64,000 nt of DNA, taken from positions 1,136,730-1,200,729 of the forward strand of contig BDGG01000007.1 of assembly GCA_001949185.1 (NCBI GenBank). Reading direction: 5' to 3'. The stretch's first letter is position 1. The number at the start of each line of letters is the position of its first letter. The DNA is from Ramazzottius varieornatus (lineage: Eukaryota; Tardigrada; Eutardigrada; Parachela; Ramazzottiidae). The notes below the pieces were generated by a model. It was not told where the DNA came from. It was given only the letters and a program-made list of their open reading frames with translations, and searched no databases. The translations under genes were made by a program, and so were the position numbers. Positions 61,201-64,000 of this stretch are shown here, piece by piece.

Positions 61201-64000
61201 CAACAACCTCTTGGCCTTGCCTGCTGACGACCAGCAAGACCTACTGTCCAACGTCTTGAGCTACAAAGGCCGTACCGTCCTGCAGATCAAATGCTCTTCT
61301 CAGGTCGATATTTCACTAGGAGCGGCTGTTCTTGGCCAGGCTGGAACTGTCCGCTTGGCTCTGCACAATGACAGGGGACCAGTGTGTCATTGGAAAGTTG
61401 TGCATTTGACTGATCTGGAAATCAAAGTCAAGGAAATTTCACCCATATCCCAATTGCCGGAAGAATATGTAAGGCAAAGTCATGTCCACTTAAATTCATG
61501 GCCGTGCTTAACCTTGTACGTGTCGACAGCTAATTCTACGGAAGAAAAAGCTGATCAGCATTTCACCGTCGCACGGCTCCATCAGCGAAGGTTCCACGTC
61601 CACCATCGAGCTGCAGTGCAGCCATGCCCAAGTGGGCGAGTTTTTATTGCCCTTCTTCCTCCAGATCGATAAGGGCAAACTCATCCTGATTCGCGCATCT
61701 TGTCAAACTCTAGCACCAACCCAGGCCGGACTGGTGATCTGCCGCAACGAACTACGATTCTTCCCGTCACCTCTTTCTTCCAAGAACGTCCGCATTGAAA
61801 TGTGCGAAATGTACAACCCGACCCTGCACAAGATCAACTTTCAGGCCACTCTAAACCGACACAACAAGACGAGCGGCGAATCGGACTATGCGCAGGGGAC
61901 CAACAAGGATAAAACCCATCAAGAGTTGCACCAAGTTCAGGATGACGTCTTTCACATTTTGAACTGGAAAGGACAGATTGGACCGCAGTCCTTCGCTGTC
62001 ATAGCATTCACCTTCAAGCCACAGCACTTGACTTTTTCGGAGGTAAGAACGAAGAACGAAGAAAGCGGGTTTAGCTCTCGTTGAAACTGATGACAAAAGT
62101 TCAATATTTAACAGAGGCACTGCACGATCAAAATCCACAACGAGCGAGAGTACGTTGTCAGGCTGTGCGGCAAAGGCTGTTCATTGAAACACTTCGTGAA
62201 GACGGCGCCAACAGTTGAGCCTTCCATCCAGCCGGTGGTTGACTGGCTTCTTCCCGAAACCAACGTAGGCAGGCCTTTATGGCCAATCATCCTCATTGCG
62301 CTAAACTCTGTTTCATCTACCGAAGGGTGGTACTTTTAGCCTCCTGGCCAACCCATCCAACAGTTTTCATGGATTCTTTTACGGTTATAGTTCTTAGTTC
62401 GCGAGGCGGGTCAACTTGGCCGTTTTAGAAAGTTAAGATCAGCTTTCGATCATCCCGTTACGGGGGAAGATCAGCTGATCGGATCTCTGATCCTCAGTAT
62501 GTACGATCCACCACACAGTCGTACGCGTGAATCCGTCCCGGGTAGTGAGCACGCGGCAGACCGGACAATCAACGGTCAGCTGCCAATCAGTCGAGCATGA
62601 ATGTGCAGTATCACACACGGTTAGCCTAGCGTGTCATTGATTACCTGATTATGTACTCATGGCGCAGATTTGTTCGACTGCTTGGCAGCTGACCGTTGAT
62701 TGGCCGGTCTGCCGCGTGCTCACTACCCGGGACGGATTCACGCGTACGACTGTGTGGTGGATCGTACATACTGAGGATCAGAGATCCGATCAGCTGATCT
62801 TCCCCCGTAACGGGATGATCGAAAGCTGATCTTAACTTTCTAAAACGGCCAAGTTGACCCGTCTCGCGAACGAAGAACTATAACCGTAAAAGAATCCCTG
62901 AAAACTGTTGGATGGGTTGGCCAGGAGGCTAAAAGTACCACCCATCGGTAGATGAAACAGAGCTTACATATCCATGAATCGGAATTCTGACAACTTGTTG
63001 GGTCGATTGCAGATGCTACAGATATCGACAACGCAACTGGACTTTGGCTTTGCTCCGCTCTTCAGTCTCAACCAACGCGTCATTTTCGTCCAGAACGTCT
63101 GCAAGGAAGCTATCCGCTTCAGATGGCACGATGTACCCGAAGCACAAACGTCCATTGATGTACGTAGACATGAATGACATGAAGGAATCGAAGTGAATTC
63201 TGCACGCTGGCACCAAGCTCTACACTGATGAGCCCCTTTTTCTACAGTTTGTACTTGCAGAGAATTGCCATTGAGCCCAAAATGGGTCTTCTGTGACCGG
63301 GTGAAACGGCCGTCTTTGCAGTGTCATGGGACGCCCACAACGAGTCCTCCCATTTCACCCACACCTTCGCGCTTCACTTTACCCAAGACGCTGCCATGGC
63401 ATCATACCTCAACTGGCTTCACACCTGGATGGCTCAAGTGCGAGAACGATGTCTCAACTTTACCATCACGGAGGAGAACCCAACCGCCGCGCAAGACATC
63501 CGCACCGCTTTCGAGTACATTGAGGCACTACATCCCAATCCTTGTCCCGCGTTGCCCAACACCAAGTCAAAGACAGACGGCCTTTCCAGTAATTTTACCA
63601 TTCTTGAATCAAAATTTTGCTGACCTGATCTAACAAAATTTGCTAAAATTTAGTGGTAGAATTCGGCAGCACAGTTGATTAGCGTATTGTGTGTGTGTTC
63701 TAATTGTTCGCAGGTGGAACGCCCTTGTCATATCCTTCTCCAACGTTGCCGGCTGGACCATTTACCGGCAGTTATCCATGTCCAGCGCCCTCATCCAAGC
63801 CTTCGGCCACCTCCCTCCAAGCGGACCCTCTTTCTCCAGTCTTCCAGCATCTTCTGTCCCTCCTTCAGTCGCGTCCAGACGTCAAAGTCCCACCTTTGCA
63901 GCCCGAACCACCCATCCACCGCATACATTTCAGCGTAGCCGGACACAGTATCGAGCGATCCCACTTTGCCAAAGCCTTCCCCAATAAGTCCGCCAACTTT
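55247..64000 (+). CDS. CFAP65: CFAP65-like (CCDC108) ciliary/flagellar protein, partial
   Basis: A large protein of repeated ASH/MSP-type beta domains. Readable exons: 55247-55405, about 55577-55704, about 55735-55943, 56026-56536, 60657-60859, 60931-61468, 61530-62042, about 62116-62268, about 63021-63161, 63261-63588 and 63714 to the window end. Junctions from 60657 on are phase-consistent, except that the 62268 donor (AAC|GTAGGC) is weak. Matches to the family: YGKERLWRLLHISQLNNLL (vertebrate SK..LWRLFSLDxLN), ISPSHGSISEGSTSTIELQC, LNWKGQIGPQSFAVIAFTFK and TTQLDFGFAPLFSLNQRVIF. Known role: sperm-flagellum and cilium assembly, central-pair associated. The 4.1-kb intron 56537-60656 is crowded with transposons and a nested gene. 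A TGA at 63294-63296 interrupts an otherwise clean exon (MGLL-stop-PGETAVFAVSW). The N-terminal joints are uncertain, and the C-terminus lies outside the window. Confidence 0.75.
56574..56752. mobile_element. MITE, family A (in CFAP65 intron)
   Basis: Inverted ends attatgggacagg and ctgtcccataat. The internal block gccgtagaaaagtgtcgaaa is shared with 35.65-35.84 kb and 65-245. Non-coding. Confidence 0.65.
56885..57334 (-). CDS. Small secreted six-cysteine protein, nested in a CFAP65 intron
   Basis: A single exon of 149 residues, starting at the first ATG: MAPKLLAALLAVCLFGSSFA is a clear signal peptide with an Ala cleavage site. The mature part has a small hydrophobic Gly-rich segment (TISTAGLILGLGQVSGLIGN). 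A Cys-rich C-terminal half follows with six cysteines (VCGQPC, QICKW, LRCP, ANCR, GKCQ), enough for three disulfides. No family is recognised. It lies on the minus strand inside the large plus-strand CFAP65 intron, with no intron of its own. About 95 bp upstream begins a palindrome that contains an assembly gap. Coding status rests on the signal peptide, the even cysteines and the open frame. Confidence 0.65.
   Translation of the reverse strand: MAPKLLAALLAVCLFGSSFARYNEAAVHNAVAVQEDGRVGGDYSPEMANPSNMASRSFAVTISTAGLILGLGQVSGLIGNTAYGTVCGQPCSFRRATQICKWEWTYKTHLRCPTAETNANCRSSRQRADNDAFQAVVDQLKAQGKCQSY
57429..57757. repeat. Palindrome with 139-bp arms around a 50-N gap
   Basis: 57429-57567 and 57618-57757 are inverted copies with one visible mismatch (gaccccg against gcccccg), running up to the first and last N. 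The gap therefore sits exactly at the palindrome centre. It could be a foldback element or an assembly join of a hairpin-forming sequence. Confidence 0.85.
57568..57617. other. Assembly gap (50 N)
   Basis: Unknown bases at the centre of the 139-bp-arm palindrome. The round number suggests a placeholder length. Confidence 0.95.
57788..59300. mobile_element. Tc1-type transposon, internally decayed
   Basis: The ends cactcagtgccatgggtcat and the complement of atgacccatggcgctgactg are terminal inverted repeats. TA lies immediately outside (57786-57787 and 59301-59302). The length of 1513 bp is typical of Tc1 elements. It contains one broken transposase gene on the minus strand. It lies in the large CFAP65 intron. 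Confidence 0.85.
58058..58935 (-). pseudogene. Tc1 transposase, broken
   Basis: The N-terminal part, MSPPRSEHPLEIRKLVIYHH with ACLPRSTVRSMIEKFEKTGS, is the first helix-turn-helix. After KRRPGPIRKTTAIIDR the frame changes and about 60 residues, including the second helix-turn-helix, are missing. The catalytic part has VLWSDETKINLFGSDG (first Asp), WHYPHDNDPKHTS (second Asp) and YSPDLNPIEHLWSEVKE (Glu), the Tc1 D-D-E pattern. A TAG follows EVKE at about 58217. The same frame continues with LKERHPSNLEELEGTVKEIW and on to a later stop, so this TAG is premature. The copy cannot encode active transposase. Confidence 0.85.
59550..59667. repeat. Foldback with 29-bp arms
   Basis: tctcccgaaattcacgtac (left, 59560-59578) and gtacgtgaatttcgggaga (right, 59639-59657) are perfect complements, with imperfect extension outward. 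Non-coding, in the CFAP65 intron. Confidence 0.6.
59778..60403. mobile_element. MITE, family C, 626 bp, TA duplication
   Basis: The ends cgaggtaaacgacataattc and its complement are inverted repeats of about 24 bp, with weaker extension. TA dinucleotides lie outside (59776-59777 and 60404-60405). The same termini define the copy at 11617-11929. Non-coding, in the CFAP65 intron. Confidence 0.8.
62306..62962. mobile_element. Long-arm foldback element in a CFAP65 intron
   Basis: Two 281-bp arms (62306-62586 and 62682-62962) are near-perfect inverted copies around a 95-bp centre. Ends are ctctgtttcatc/gatgaaacagag. A rearranged copy is at 381-698. No coding capacity. Such a structure would fold into a very stable hairpin in the pre-mRNA. 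Confidence 0.8.

Noticed and set aside
1-64000. CRISPR arrays, bacterial operons, riboswitches or rRNA genes
   Set aside because: None are present. Repeats are eukaryotic transposons and genes have spliceosomal introns.

Overview
This window is nuclear DNA from a small invertebrate animal. It has multi-exon genes with short introns (about 40-100 bp, GT-AG), no operons, many decayed transposons and three assembly gaps. The gene content is metazoan: an SLC13 Na+-carboxylate cotransporter, a P-glycoprotein, a microsomal P450, gustatory-receptor-like 7TM proteins and a sperm/cilium CFAP65-like protein. CFAP65 argues against a nematode, since nematodes lack motile cilia. A tardigrade or other compact-genome protostome is my best guess, but that is inference from gene types and intron size, not a proven assignment.

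Layout. 1-3.4 kb: MITEs and a long-arm foldback relic. 3.5-4.3 kb (-): a short spliced secreted protein. 4.7-7.4 kb (-): a complete nine-exon SLC13 transporter. 8.0-8.5 kb (-): a receptor relic. 9.2-23.3 kb: a large inverted repeat (arms about 1.39 kb once the gaps are corrected, nearly identical) around about 10 kb. Inside it are a decayed glycine-rich gene copy, a small secreted Pro/Ala-rich protein gene, a decayed ANF-receptor/guanylate-cyclase ectodomain and a decayed gustatory-receptor-like gene. 23.8-24.6 kb (+): intact Gly/Tyr-rich protein. 25.6-27.1 kb (+): an unrecognised 483-residue protein, convergent with a complete P450 (27.1-29.4 kb, -) only 20 bp away. 29.9-32.3 kb: a DDE-type DNA transposon with 160-bp terminal inverted repeats. 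32.6-35.4 kb (-): an intact three-exon 7TM receptor. 36-42.3 kb: repeats and a decayed LINE with a C-terminal restriction-like endonuclease. 42.6-47.9 kb (+): a complete 16-exon P-glycoprotein. 48.5-48.9 kb: an unrecognised gene end. 50.1-53.7 kb: a PHD-finger fragment and a second LINE of the same family. 55.2-64 kb (+): a CFAP65-like gene running off the window. Its largest intron carries MITEs, a palindromic gap, a Tc1 transposon and a nested secreted-protein gene on the other strand.

The two membrane transporters and the P450 are unrelated in pathway; apart from a shared xenobiotic theme (P450, P-glycoprotein, chemoreceptor-like 7TM) there is no evidence of co-regulation. The most unusual material is the mirrored, gapped inverted repeat with relics of neighbouring genes inside it, the RLE-type LINE family with a YLDD active site, the nested secreted gene, the in-frame TGA in CFAP65, and the unknown protein with a possible CaaX end.
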